In this document: positions 1-6,303 of the stretch, piece after piece | Position numbering within the stretch: position 1 is the first letter of the stretch | How the letters are laid out: the number at the start of each line of letters is the position of its first letter | Assembly (NCBI GenBank): GCA_021795255.1 | Contig: JAJYPQ010000251.1 | Location: 1 to 6,303, forward strand | Source: Pseudomonadota bacterium | Lineage (GTDB): Bacteria > Pseudomonadota > Gammaproteobacteria > Acidiferrobacterales > Acidiferrobacteraceae | Length of the DNA: 6,303 nt | Direction: 5' to 3' | The notes under the pieces: generated by a model | The model's database searches: none | Told to the model about the DNA's origin: nothing | The model's input: only the letters and a program-made list of their open reading frames with translations | Program-made: the position numbers and the translations under genes

Positions 1-1098
1 GGTCGAGACCACCACAAGGCGCGGGCCCTGCCGTCTCTGTCGACTCCAGATCAAGCGATAGCGTTCGGCCCACACGTGACCGACGCGTGGTGGGATAAGG
101 GGCGAAAAAAGAGCGGCGACGTTGGCTGGCCCACGCCCGCTAAACGGCCGCTCGTAGAGCCGCACATGACCGGCTAAGCCGGCAAGGTCCGCCTCGACAT
201 CGGGCGCCTCCTGATAGCGCGTTGCCACCGGACCGAAATCACGCCGCCTCCGATTACGCTGCGATAAGCCAAAGCGCCGGGCCACGGCCGCGACCGGCGT
301 CCACCGGATGGGCGCGCGTGGATTGCGTAATGGTACCCAGTAGCGGGCGTAAGGGGCTGCCACCCAGAGCCCGTCTGAGGCATGGCGCGCCAGGTAAACG
401 GCCTGGGCCGGCATATGATTGGCAACCCCGTAATCATAGCGGGTCGTTAAGGCCGGAAGGCCATAGACGGCGGGTAGAGAACTTTGAAAAATCAAGCGTG
501 CAGACACGGTCATAGAGACGCCCCGTTGGGCCTTCACCGTAAAGTGATAAGTGCCAGCGGCCAAGGACCCTACAAGCCTTGCCGACACCTTGAGGCGCGC
601 CCCTCGGACCCTGACTTGGGCCCGACGAAACCGCTCGTGGTGGCCCGGCGCCCATAAGGGTCGGACGGCCGCCCCCGGCGCACCGCCAGCTTGGACTGCG
701 CGCATCAAGCCGCCATCGATCTCAAACCACGTTGCAAGCCCCCCAGCAGCGCGAACCTGCACGCGCCAGGCCGTACAGTGCCAGGTGCGCGACCGGGCGC
801 GCGTGATCAGTGTAACAGTCGGCGCCGATCGCGATCCCGGCGCACAGGAGAGCACCATGGCCTTAGGCCCCGCGAAGAAGCGGCTGACCCTGGCAAAACG
901 GGGGCGGCGCGGCCGTCTAGCCAAGAGATGGGATTTGGATCCGGCTGGGTTAACAAACGCCACGGGCCGCATACGCCCCACCGAGACGTGAACCGGCGTC
1001 CGCGCCAAGGCATTGACCATCACCCCCATAAGTACCAATAAACCCCCCAAAAGGCCGGGCCCACCCCATCTTAAGAGGGACCATAGCACCGCCCTCAC
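1..1098 (-). CDS. OpgG/OpgD-like periplasmic protein lacking both catalytic aspartates (3' end outside window)
   Basis: The frame is open for 366 codons from a GTG at 1098 to base 1, where it leaves the window, so the C-terminus is missing. Residues 1-32 look like a Sec signal peptide: a basic start, a Leu/Gly-rich core at about 15-28, and a likely cut after VNALA. The rest aligns collinearly with the neighbouring OpgG. LATWF (121-125) matches GASYF, GLPALTTRYDY (213-223) matches GLAPLSSMYMY, WVPLRNP matches WRQLANP, RFGLSQR matches GFGLIQR, RYQEAP matches RYQGRP, and YRLIW (347-351) matches YRLLW. Two positions matter most: HDSEG of OpgG is HASDG here (Ala240), and NDNIVAFW is PANVAALF (Ala325). 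Both aspartates reported as general base and acid in the E. coli GH186 enzymes are therefore absent, and a hydrolase role is unlikely. It is very basic: about 57 Arg/Lys against 12 Asp/Glu. Seven TTA leucine codons occur. I infer a periplasmic non-catalytic partner, perhaps glucan-binding; the true function is unknown. Homology is fairly sure, function is not. Confidence 0.88.
   Translation of the reverse strand, partial: MRAVLWSLLRWGGPGLLGGLLVLMGVMVNALARTPVHVSVGRMRPVAFVNPAGSKSHLLARRPRRPRFARVSRFFAGPKAMVLSCAPGSRSAPTVTLITRARSRTWHCTAWRVQVRAAGGLATWFEIDGGLMRAVQAGGAPGAAVRPLWAPGHHERFRRAQVRVRGARLKVSARLVGSLAAGTYHFTVKAQRGVSMTVSARLIFQSSLPAVYGLPALTTRYDYGVANHMPAQAVYLARHASDGLWVAAPYARYWVPLRNPRAPIRWTPVAAVARRFGLSQRNRRRRDFGPVATRYQEAPDVEADLAGLAGHVRLYERPFSGRGPANVAALFSPLIPPRVGHVWAERYRLIWSRQRRQGPRLVVVST
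1095..1098 (-). promoter_or_regulatory. GTGA stop-start overlap (translational coupling)
   Basis: The TGA stop of the OpgG gene (1097-1095) shares two bases with the GTG start of the next gene (1098-1096), giving GTGA on the minus strand. Upstream there is only a G-rich stretch (GGGGCCGG) ending a few bases before the GTG and no strong Shine-Dalgarno, so re-initiation by ribosomes finishing OpgG is the likely way the second gene is translated. A second GTG at 1089 is an alternative start that would keep the signal peptide. The overlap is seen directly; coupling is inferred. Confidence 0.75.
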
Positions 1099-2720
1099 AG
1101 CCGGCCCCGGTGACGGTGCCCCGGGACCCGGAAAGGCCCCTCTTCATGAGCCACGACATAATCCCATATCTCGCTTATGACCCGCTTATGCGCCATAAGC
1201 GCGGCTCGTACCCGTACCGCATGCCCGCTGAGGCTGTACACCGTAAACGCAAGTTGGACCGTGCGCGGACCGATGTCTTGAAGGCGAATATGGGAAAGCT
1301 TAGCGCCCACACCACCCGAGACCCGCGCCTGTATCCGTCCGTGTCGGTCCTCGGCCCCGAGGCCCCGCTTACGAAAGTCAATGGCAAAGCGTACCGGATG
1401 CTTCAAGCAACGGGCGCTTGCAAAGGTATGGACGACGCGCGCCAAAGACTCGCGCGGCCCGTGCCCGTTCCACAGCAGCCGATAATTGAGTGGATAAGGG
1501 CGTCCCGGAACCGGCATCGTCGCGGGGCGCCAAAAGGCGACAATGTTGTCGTTGGTCTCATTCGGGGTCGGGATTTCGATCAGAGTCACCGCCCCCGTCC
1601 CCCAGTGCCCTTGCGGTTGTACCCAGACACTCGGACGGCCCTGATAGCGCATGGACGCCGATTCGTAGTCAAAGAAGTCGCGGTCCCGCTGGATCAAACC
1701 AAAGCCCTTCAGGTGGCGAGTCGGAAACAGAAACTGCATGACACGCCGCGGGTTGGCTAGCTGCCGCCAGACCATCTTATGAGGCGTCTTCAACAAAAAG
1801 CCCTCCGAGTCGTGGACCGCGGGCGGTAAATAGGCCCACGGCCTGCGGTCGCAGAGATCGTACATATACATACTAGAAAGGGGTGCTAATCCCAATTCAT
1901 GGACCGGTCGGCGCAAAAACAGCAGCGAATGGACAGCGACCACAGCCGCGCGCCCGGGGCTTATCCGCAGCCGAAAGGCGCCGGTAGCACTCGGGCTATT
2001 TAAAAGCGCGTAAACCGTGATCCGGTCGGCCGAACGCGTTGGCCTTTTGATCCAATAGGCAATGAAGTGCGGGAATTCCTCGGGATGCGGCGCGATCGTA
2101 TCGATCGCGAGCCCGCGTGCCGACAAACCGAATTGTTCCTGCGCGCCTTTGACCCGAAAATAACTTGCCCCCAAAAACACGATCACCTGATTGTTTTCCG
2201 CAACCGGCGAGCGTCCCGGGTGATAGCCGTTATAGAGAAGACGAAATCCGGCATAGCCCATATGCGCCGGCAACACTCGCGGATAAAGCCCGTGCGGAAA
2301 TCGAAAGTCCGTGAGACGAAACGGCAGCGGCGTATCCCGCCGCCCAGAGATCAGGTGGATGCCCACGGCCCGCACAAAGCGGTAGCCGGGCGCGAAGAAC
2401 TGGAGATGAAAGCGACGATCGGGCCACAGCGTGCGCGTGGGCCGAAAGTGGATGCTCCGATAATCGTCGTAGCTCAAATCCCCTATCAGCTTCATGCGCG
2501 GCTGGGGCTTGAATGGCCGGGCACAGAGTGCCTGTGCCTTCTGCGCGAGGTCGGCAAAATCGAAGGCTTGGGTGAGTGCGGGAAAAAACCCACTCGCACC
2601 CAAAAGCGCGCTCAGTATCCCAGCCGTGCACCCACGCCGAGCCCAGCCTCGTTTGCCGCCGCCCCCTGCTAAACGCGCGCGCTTTCCCATGGGCGCCAAT
2701 ATGAGGGGGCTCAGCGGCAC
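1095..2720 (-). CDS. opgG: Periplasmic glucan biosynthesis protein, OpgG/OpgD (MdoG) family, GH186-like
   Basis: A 541-residue protein clearly of the MdoG family (E. coli OpgG has 511). The family acts in the periplasm on the beta-glucan backbone of osmoregulated periplasmic glucans; E. coli OpgD is an endo-beta-1,2-glucanase and founded family GH186. Family signatures seen are SYDDYRSIHF (83-92), LGASYFRV (183-190), YGLSARGLAID-like FGLSARGLAID (197-207), EEFPHF (214-219), SATGAF (244-249), VHDSEG (302-307), GFGLIQRDRDF (339-349), RPSVWV (362-367) and ETNDNIVAFW (388-397). Asp304 and Asp391 match E. coli OpgD D300 and D388 (OpgG D273 and D361), so activity is predicted. The N-terminus is long, with Arg-Arg at 28-29, a hydrophobic core at about 31-48 and a likely cut after ALTQA (52), which may be a Tat-type signal. 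The start is GTG at 2720; ATG at 2690 (residue 11) is an alternative that keeps the whole signal. Choosing between OpgG and OpgD by name is uncertain. Confidence 0.95.
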   Translation of the reverse strand: MPLSPLILAPMGKRARLAGGGGKRGWARRGCTAGILSALLGASGFFPALTQAFDFADLAQKAQALCARPFKPQPRMKLIGDLSYDDYRSIHFRPTRTLWPDRRFHLQFFAPGYRFVRAVGIHLISGRRDTPLPFRLTDFRFPHGLYPRVLPAHMGYAGFRLLYNGYHPGRSPVAENNQVIVFLGASYFRVKGAQEQFGLSARGLAIDTIAPHPEEFPHFIAYWIKRPTRSADRITVYALLNSPSATGAFRLRISPGRAAVVAVHSLLFLRRPVHELGLAPLSSMYMYDLCDRRPWAYLPPAVHDSEGFLLKTPHKMVWRQLANPRRVMQFLFPTRHLKGFGLIQRDRDFFDYESASMRYQGRPSVWVQPQGHWGTGAVTLIEIPTPNETNDNIVAFWRPATMPVPGRPYPLNYRLLWNGHGPRESLARVVHTFASARCLKHPVRFAIDFRKRGLGAEDRHGRIQARVSGGVGAKLSHIRLQDIGPRTVQLAFTVYSLSGHAVRVRAALMAHKRVISEIWDYVVAHEEGPFRVPGHRHRGRL

Positions 2721-2756
2721 AGCGCAAGCCCCGCCCGTTCCCAGACATGAAGACCG
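2721..2756 (-). promoter_or_regulatory. Short kinase-OpgG gap with G-rich ribosome binding region
   Basis: Only 36 bases separate the kinase TGA (2759-2757) from the OpgG GTG start (2720). The coding-strand sequence just before the GTG contains GGGCGGGG about 8-15 bases upstream, a passable G-rich ribosome site that supports GTG 2720 over the ATG at 2690, which has nothing comparable in front of it. There is no hairpin followed by a T-run, so I expect read-through from the kinase into the glucan genes. Confidence 0.5.
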
Positions 2757-5700
2757 TCAGCTCGCGAGGACCCGCGCCAAGGTATCCGAGAGGTCATCGA
2801 GCCGGTAGGGCTTTTGGACCGCGGCCGCAAAACCATAGGCCCGAAATTCGGCCACGATGGGGTCCGTGTAATAGCCCGTGGCCACCACCGCCCGCACCCC
2901 GGGGTCCCGCTCGCGCAAGGCGCGCACACACTCTTTGCCACCCATGCCGCCTGGCACCGTAAGGTCGAGGATGACCCCATCGAAACGCTCTCCGGACAAG
3001 GCCTGCTCAAAGAGTTGAATGGCCTCCTCACCAGCGCAGGCCTCAGCCACAGAATACCCCAGAGTCCGCAGAAGATGGGCGCCAGTCGCCCGGACATCAG
3101 GGTCGTCATCCATCAAGAGGATACGCCGCCCCCCTCCGGCCGCGGGAATCTCGCGAAAGGTCGTGGCGCGGTCGGCGACAAGAGGGACATGATGCAAACC
3201 CGAGCGCGGCAGATAGAGGCTTAAGGTTGTCCCCTGACCCACCACGGACTCGGCCAGCACAAGACCTTGATGGCGCTTGACCACCGAATAGGTCACTGCA
3301 AGACCCAAACCGGTACCCGTCGATTTTAAGGAGAAATAGGGGTCGAATATCCGCTCCAGGTGCTGCTTTTCGATGCCGCGCCCGGTGTCTGTGAAGGCCA
3401 TCCGAACGTAATCCCCCGCGGGCAAATCCCCGACCTCGGCATTTTTGAGGGTCACATTGTCGGCCCGGACCTTCAAGACCCCGGAGCCGCTCATGGCCTC
3501 TTTGGCGTTCAAGACGATATTTTGGAACACCTGCCCCATCTGGTCTGGATCAAACTCTGTCGTCCAAAGATCGTCCGGCACACTAAACTCACAGCGCACC
3601 GACGAACCCTTGACGAAAAAACTCGCCAAATCCTTGACGGTTTCCCCTATAGGGCCCGGCTTCTTGACGGGCGCTCCACCCTTAGCGAAGGTGAGGAGTT
3701 GAAAAGTCAGCTCGCGGGCTCGCCAACTTGCGCGTTCGGCATCCGCGAGCGCCCCTTGCAAGGCCTCGTGGGGAGGTGCGTAGATCTTCGCAAGAGTAAT
3801 GTTGCCGAATATAGCCGTCAAAATATTATTAAAATCATGCGCAATTCCGCCCGCTAATACCCCGAGTGCCTCAAGGCTCTTGGCCTTCATGGCCTGCTCC
3901 TCAAGAACACGCTGCTGGGTTACATCGCGAAACACCATGACAGCGCCGGTCACGACACCATCCTCGTCCCGTATTGGCGCCGCCGAGTCGCTGACTTGGA
4001 GAACATGACCGTCGCGGGCCTTCAAGACCACGGTGTCCTTCAGGTGTTGGCTGTCGCCGCCCTCCAAGGCCTCGGTGACCGGACCGTCTACGGGCGCCCC
4101 GGCAGCATCCTGATAGAGCGGCAAGACCTGGATTAGGGCGCGGCCGCGCGCCTCGTCGTCGCGATAGCCCGTCAGTCTTTCGGCCTCGTTATTCATGGCG
4201 AGCACGCGGCCTGCGACATCGGTCACGATGACCCCGTCGCCTATGCTCATGAGCGTCACTCGCCAGCGCTCGCGCTCTTCACGCAAGGAGGCGGTGCGCG
4301 CCAAGACCAGGTTCTCAAGCCCGGCATTCATGCGATCCAAAGATTGCGCATACCTTTGGGCTTGCTGCATCGCGTAGACGGCGGCCGCCGAAAACAGCGC
4401 CAGCAAAAACCCGGCCATCAAGACGATCACCGGCAGACCCACTTTGATCTTATTGACGATGCGTCGGGTCGGGCTCACCGTCAAGGTGAGGTCTTGGCCT
4501 AAAAAGCGCACCCGACCCGTCGAAAGGACGGCCTTGTCGCCGCGTCCGCCGCGCTCAAAAAACGGGATGTGATGGAGACTCACCGCCACGTGGTAGCCCT
4601 GCCAAAGATTGGCCACGAGCCGCGAAAAAAACCCGCTGGTATTAAAGATCCCGGCGATAGCGCCTTGGTAGCGCCCATTTCGGCGCACCGGGGCCACGAC
4701 CATAAAACCGACCCCTCCGCGAAATAAGGGGATGAGCGGCGTCATCTCGACGCGGTTCAAGGTGCGCGCCCGCAAGAGGGCGCGGGCGCGTTCGGGATCG
4801 ACGTTCAAAAAGCGTCCGACCACCTTTCGATTCCGCTGCGATGGGACCCGCCACAGCACCTCGCTCGAGGGGGCGACCCTGACCAGGGCCTCAAGGCCTG
4901 GGACCTCATGCAGAAGTAATGAGGCCTCGCGTTGACCGCGTCCTCCGGACGGCACCCCGAGAACTGCCCAGCGCTGGGCCAGACGCGCAATAGCGAGCGG
5001 CCTATGGGTCTGCTCGCGCATCTGGTCGGCTACGCCCTGCCATACGGACTGGGTCGTACGGCTCAGTTCGTCCCGCTCGTAGGTATGAAGGGCAGCAGCC
5101 AAGACCACGGTAACCGTAAGAAAGACGGTCCCGGTCACGAACGCAAGCCCCAAGCGATGCGCCCGGATCTTGGCCCACCCATAATTCAAGGAGGCGACCC
5201 CAATCGTAAAGAACGTGCACGCAGTCGGGAATGACACCGAGCGCAAACCGCGCCAAATCGGCCATAAGGGCGCCAATTGGCCGACAAGACCGGCCGCTCC
5301 CAGGGCCATGAGCAGAGCCCCGGCTGCCGGTCCTATAGCGCGGGCACGGGTCAACGCAGCGAAGATCAGCGCAAAACTTCCGATCATCAGCATGAAGATC
5401 GTCAACGGCGAAAGACGCGCCGAGAAATGGCGAAAGCTCATACCCGCCATAAGAAAGGCATGGGTAATGTCAAAGTGCGCGCCGATGAGGTAGCCCGCGG
5501 CCGCGGCCGTGCTATAGAAGGCCACCGGGACCACCGCCAGCGTGGCCAGCCGAAACACCCCGCGGTTCAGAAGTACCAGTCCAAGTCCTATCAGAACCAG
5601 CGACAAGGCGGCATTAAACGGGATCGGGGCCAAGTGCCTATTCCATTGCACGAGAGCCGGGGACACGGTCGCCCAACCGATCAGGGCCACACCGCCTATG

Positions 5701-5768
5701 ATCACACTGAGAGCGGCCGCGGCGAGCGCTATGCGGGAACGAAGACGAGCATTATGGGTAAGAGACAC
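2757..5768 (-). CDS. Membrane-bound CHASE-PAS hybrid sensor histidine kinase with C-terminal receiver
   Basis: A 1003-residue hybrid kinase of the inner membrane. In order: about seven hydrophobic helices (roughly 13-35, 52-70, 73-97, 121-142, 145-170, 178-197, 206-228); a CHASE-like periplasmic domain (about 231-440) with the patterns PGLEALVRV (290-298), VLWRVP and GFMVVAPV (354-361); an eighth helix (443-466); a charged coiled-coil stretch (468-503); a PAS domain (about 500-618); and HisKA with the H-box GGIAHDFNN, phospho-acceptor His644. The ATPase has its N-box at Asn750/Asn754, DTGRG at 794-798 and GTGLGLA at 818-824. A receiver follows (882-1001) with acidic pocket Asp887-889, acceptor Asp935, Thr964 and Lys986. 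All catalytic residues are present. The H-box and layout resemble CckA-type hybrid kinases. There is no DNA-binding output and no Hpt domain, so a separate partner is needed. The start is GTG at 5768 with a weak ribosome site; an in-frame stop at 5805-5807 limits extension. The periplasmic ligand is unknown; being first in an operon with OpgG, glucans or envelope stress are plausible. Confidence 0.97.
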   Translation of the reverse strand: MSLTHNARLRSRIALAAAALSVIIGGVALIGWATVSPALVQWNRHLAPIPFNAALSLVLIGLGLVLLNRGVFRLATLAVVPVAFYSTAAAAGYLIGAHFDITHAFLMAGMSFRHFSARLSPLTIFMLMIGSFALIFAALTRARAIGPAAGALLMALGAAGLVGQLAPLWPIWRGLRSVSFPTACTFFTIGVASLNYGWAKIRAHRLGLAFVTGTVFLTVTVVLAAALHTYERDELSRTTQSVWQGVADQMREQTHRPLAIARLAQRWAVLGVPSGGRGQREASLLLHEVPGLEALVRVAPSSEVLWRVPSQRNRKVVGRFLNVDPERARALLRARTLNRVEMTPLIPLFRGGVGFMVVAPVRRNGRYQGAIAGIFNTSGFFSRLVANLWQGYHVAVSLHHIPFFERGGRGDKAVLSTGRVRFLGQDLTLTVSPTRRIVNKIKVGLPVIVLMAGFLLALFSAAAVYAMQQAQRYAQSLDRMNAGLENLVLARTASLREERERWRVTLMSIGDGVIVTDVAGRVLAMNNEAERLTGYRDDEARGRALIQVLPLYQDAAGAPVDGPVTEALEGGDSQHLKDTVVLKARDGHVLQVSDSAAPIRDEDGVVTGAVMVFRDVTQQRVLEEQAMKAKSLEALGVLAGGIAHDFNNILTAIFGNITLAKIYAPPHEALQGALADAERASWRARELTFQLLTFAKGGAPVKKPGPIGETVKDLASFFVKGSSVRCEFSVPDDLWTTEFDPDQMGQVFQNIVLNAKEAMSGSGVLKVRADNVTLKNAEVGDLPAGDYVRMAFTDTGRGIEKQHLERIFDPYFSLKSTGTGLGLAVTYSVVKRHQGLVLAESVVGQGTTLSLYLPRSGLHHVPLVADRATTFREIPAAGGGRRILLMDDDPDVRATGAHLLRTLGYSVAEACAGEEAIQLFEQALSGERFDGVILDLTVPGGMGGKECVRALRERDPGVRAVVATGYYTDPIVAEFRAYGFAAAVQKPYRLDDLSDTLARVLAS

Positions 5769-5883
5769 GTAGGGGGGGCCATCCCAGGCGATTCGTGACC
5801 GGCGTTATGTTAACCCAGCCCCTGCCCCCCGGAAAGCGACCCGCTCGCGCGGCGGAGGTCCCACCACCCCGAGGCGGGTCCGG

Positions 5884-5898
5884 GATCCCTTGGGGATC
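5884..5898. repeat. Small GC hairpin (6-bp stem, 3-base loop)
   Basis: GATCCC at 5884-5889 and GGGATC at 5893-5898 are perfect inverted copies around TTG. No T-run follows on either strand, so it is not a standard intrinsic terminator. It lies about 115 bases upstream of the kinase start and could be in the leader or in an operator, or be chance in GC-rich DNA. Confidence 0.35.
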
Positions 5899-6015
5899 TA
5901 TGGCCAGGCCCCAGGCTTCTCGGCCGGGCGATCCAGCTCGTCCTAGACCTATAGACACAGGTTGCGACCCACCCCTCTCGGGCGATGAGCGCAAAACCGA
6001 GTCGTGATAAGGGCG

Positions 6016-6058
6016 GCGCGGGGCCGGCAAGCATCCGGGAATACCCGCGCGGGGCCGG
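6016..6058. repeat. Pair of 12-base direct repeats
   Basis: GCGCGGGGCCGG occurs at 6016-6027 and again at 6047-6058, a spacing of 31 bases or about three helical turns. The second copy overlaps a perfect palindrome, CCCGCGCGGG, at 6044-6053. Paired sites about three turns apart can be regulator binding sites, but in DNA this rich in G and C chance is a real alternative. Confidence 0.4.
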
Positions 6059-6232
6059 ACTGATTACCGCACACCAGGCGATGGTGCTAGCCTTAAGAAA
6101 ACCATGCCCAAACGGCGTAAGTCGAACGTCCGTCTTAGGGATAGCAGGATATCAGGAGGCGTGGTTTGCGTTCCTAACCTGAAGTTGCCCCAGCCGTAGT
6201 AACGTCTCTTTCACGCAAGGTCCGGTGATTCC

Positions 6233-6264
6233 AGGGGTTTTCTGGGATTTAGGGGCTTTTTGGG
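6233..6264. repeat. Imperfect 14-base direct repeat in G/T-rich right end
   Basis: AGGGGTTTTCTGGG at 6233-6246 and AGGGGCTTTTTGGG at 6251-6264 agree at 12 of 14 bases with an 18-base period. They lie in the last 75 bases, which are rich in G and T and poor in C, unlike the rest of the window. A short inverted repeat, CACT-AA-AGTG, follows at about 6280-6289. This may be the end or leader of a neighbouring element lying beyond the window. Confidence 0.4.
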
Positions 6265-6303
6265 TGGTTGGAGTGTAGTCACTAAAGTGTGGCGTAATGT
6301 GTT

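Larger units (their letters stand above)
5769..6303. other. Upstream intergenic region, no convincing gene; probable promoter area of the operon
   Basis: No reading frame here looks like a real protein on either strand; the short frames are Pro/Gly/Arg-rich artefacts of GC-rich DNA. The operon promoter should lie on the minus strand in the left part. A local A/T patch around 5804-5814 (GTTAAC plus ATAAC on the coding strand) sits about 40 bases upstream of the kinase start and could serve as a -10 region, but I see no good -35 partner. The region also holds a seven-base C tract beside the kinase start, a small GC hairpin, a 12-base direct repeat and, at the right end, a G/T-rich stretch. I see no tRNA, rRNA or clear terminator. 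Confidence 0.6.

Noticed and set aside
551..1041. Plus-strand open frames of 146 and 116 codons opposite the paralogue
   Set aside because: Their translations are Arg/Pro/Ala-rich with no family pattern, and the minus-strand frame across the same bases aligns with OpgG and has a signal peptide.
1..1098. Idea that the paralogue is a frameshifted pseudogene
   Set aside because: I translated every codon from 1098 to 1: there is no stop, spacing of conserved motifs is kept and a signal peptide is present, so decay is not supported.
1110..1760. Plus-strand frame of 216 codons opposite OpgG
   Set aside because: It is a shadow of the well-supported MdoG-family gene; no recognisable motif.
2067..2672. 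Plus-strand frame of 201 codons opposite the OpgG N-terminus
   Set aside because: Shadow frame; highly charged and unstructured translation, while the opposite strand encodes conserved OpgG motifs.
5764..6034. Extension of the kinase to an upstream start around 6030
   Set aside because: It requires a one-base change in the C tract; the upstream translation is Pro/Gly/Arg-rich, and the kinase already begins with a sensible cytoplasmic tail followed by a membrane helix.
6154..6168. Perfect AGGAGG ribosome-site-like sequence on the plus strand
   Set aside because: The only start codon at a suitable distance (TTG at 6166) meets a stop after three codons, so it serves no gene that I can see.
5985..6182. 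Possible 65-residue plus-strand gene upstream of the kinase
   Set aside because: Weak ribosome site and no recognisable sequence pattern; reads as chance open frame in GC-rich DNA.
6104..6199. Possible 31-residue plus-strand peptide starting MPKRRKSN
   Set aside because: Very short, no good ribosome site and no recognised family; could be a gene remnant but cannot be supported.

Overview
The window is GC-rich DNA from a bacterium, most likely a proteobacterium, because proteins of the OpgG/OpgD (MdoG/MdoD) osmoregulated periplasmic glucan (OPG) family are typical of that phylum. A gammaproteobacterium, perhaps an acidophile, would fit the strongly basic charge of the exported proteins. That taxonomic guess is inference from composition only.

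All recognisable genes lie on the minus strand and read right to left as one apparent operon. First (5768-2757) is a 1003-residue membrane hybrid histidine kinase: about seven membrane helices, a CHASE-like periplasmic sensor, an eighth helix, a coiled coil, PAS, HisKA/HATPase and a C-terminal receiver. After a 36-base gap comes a full-length OpgG/OpgD-type protein (2720-1095) with both aspartates reported as catalytic in the E. coli enzymes. Its stop overlaps, in a GTGA junction, the start of a third gene (1098 to beyond base 1). That gene is open for 366 codons and runs off the left edge.

The third gene is the most interesting object here. It has a clear signal peptide and aligns collinearly with the OpgG next door over most of its length (shared FGLxQR, RYQxxPxV, YRLxW and GLxxL patterns). 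However, both catalytic aspartates are replaced by alanine, the N-terminal part is about 43 residues shorter, and it is extremely basic. It looks like a tandem duplicated, catalytically dead OpgG-like partner, translationally coupled to the active enzyme. A sensor kinase, a glucan-processing enzyme and an enzyme-dead paralogue together suggest a periplasmic glucan synthesis or sensing module.

The remaining stretch, 5769-6303, carries no convincing gene. It should hold the operon promoter and contains short repeats. At its right end there is a G/T-rich stretch of different composition, which may be the edge of another element.
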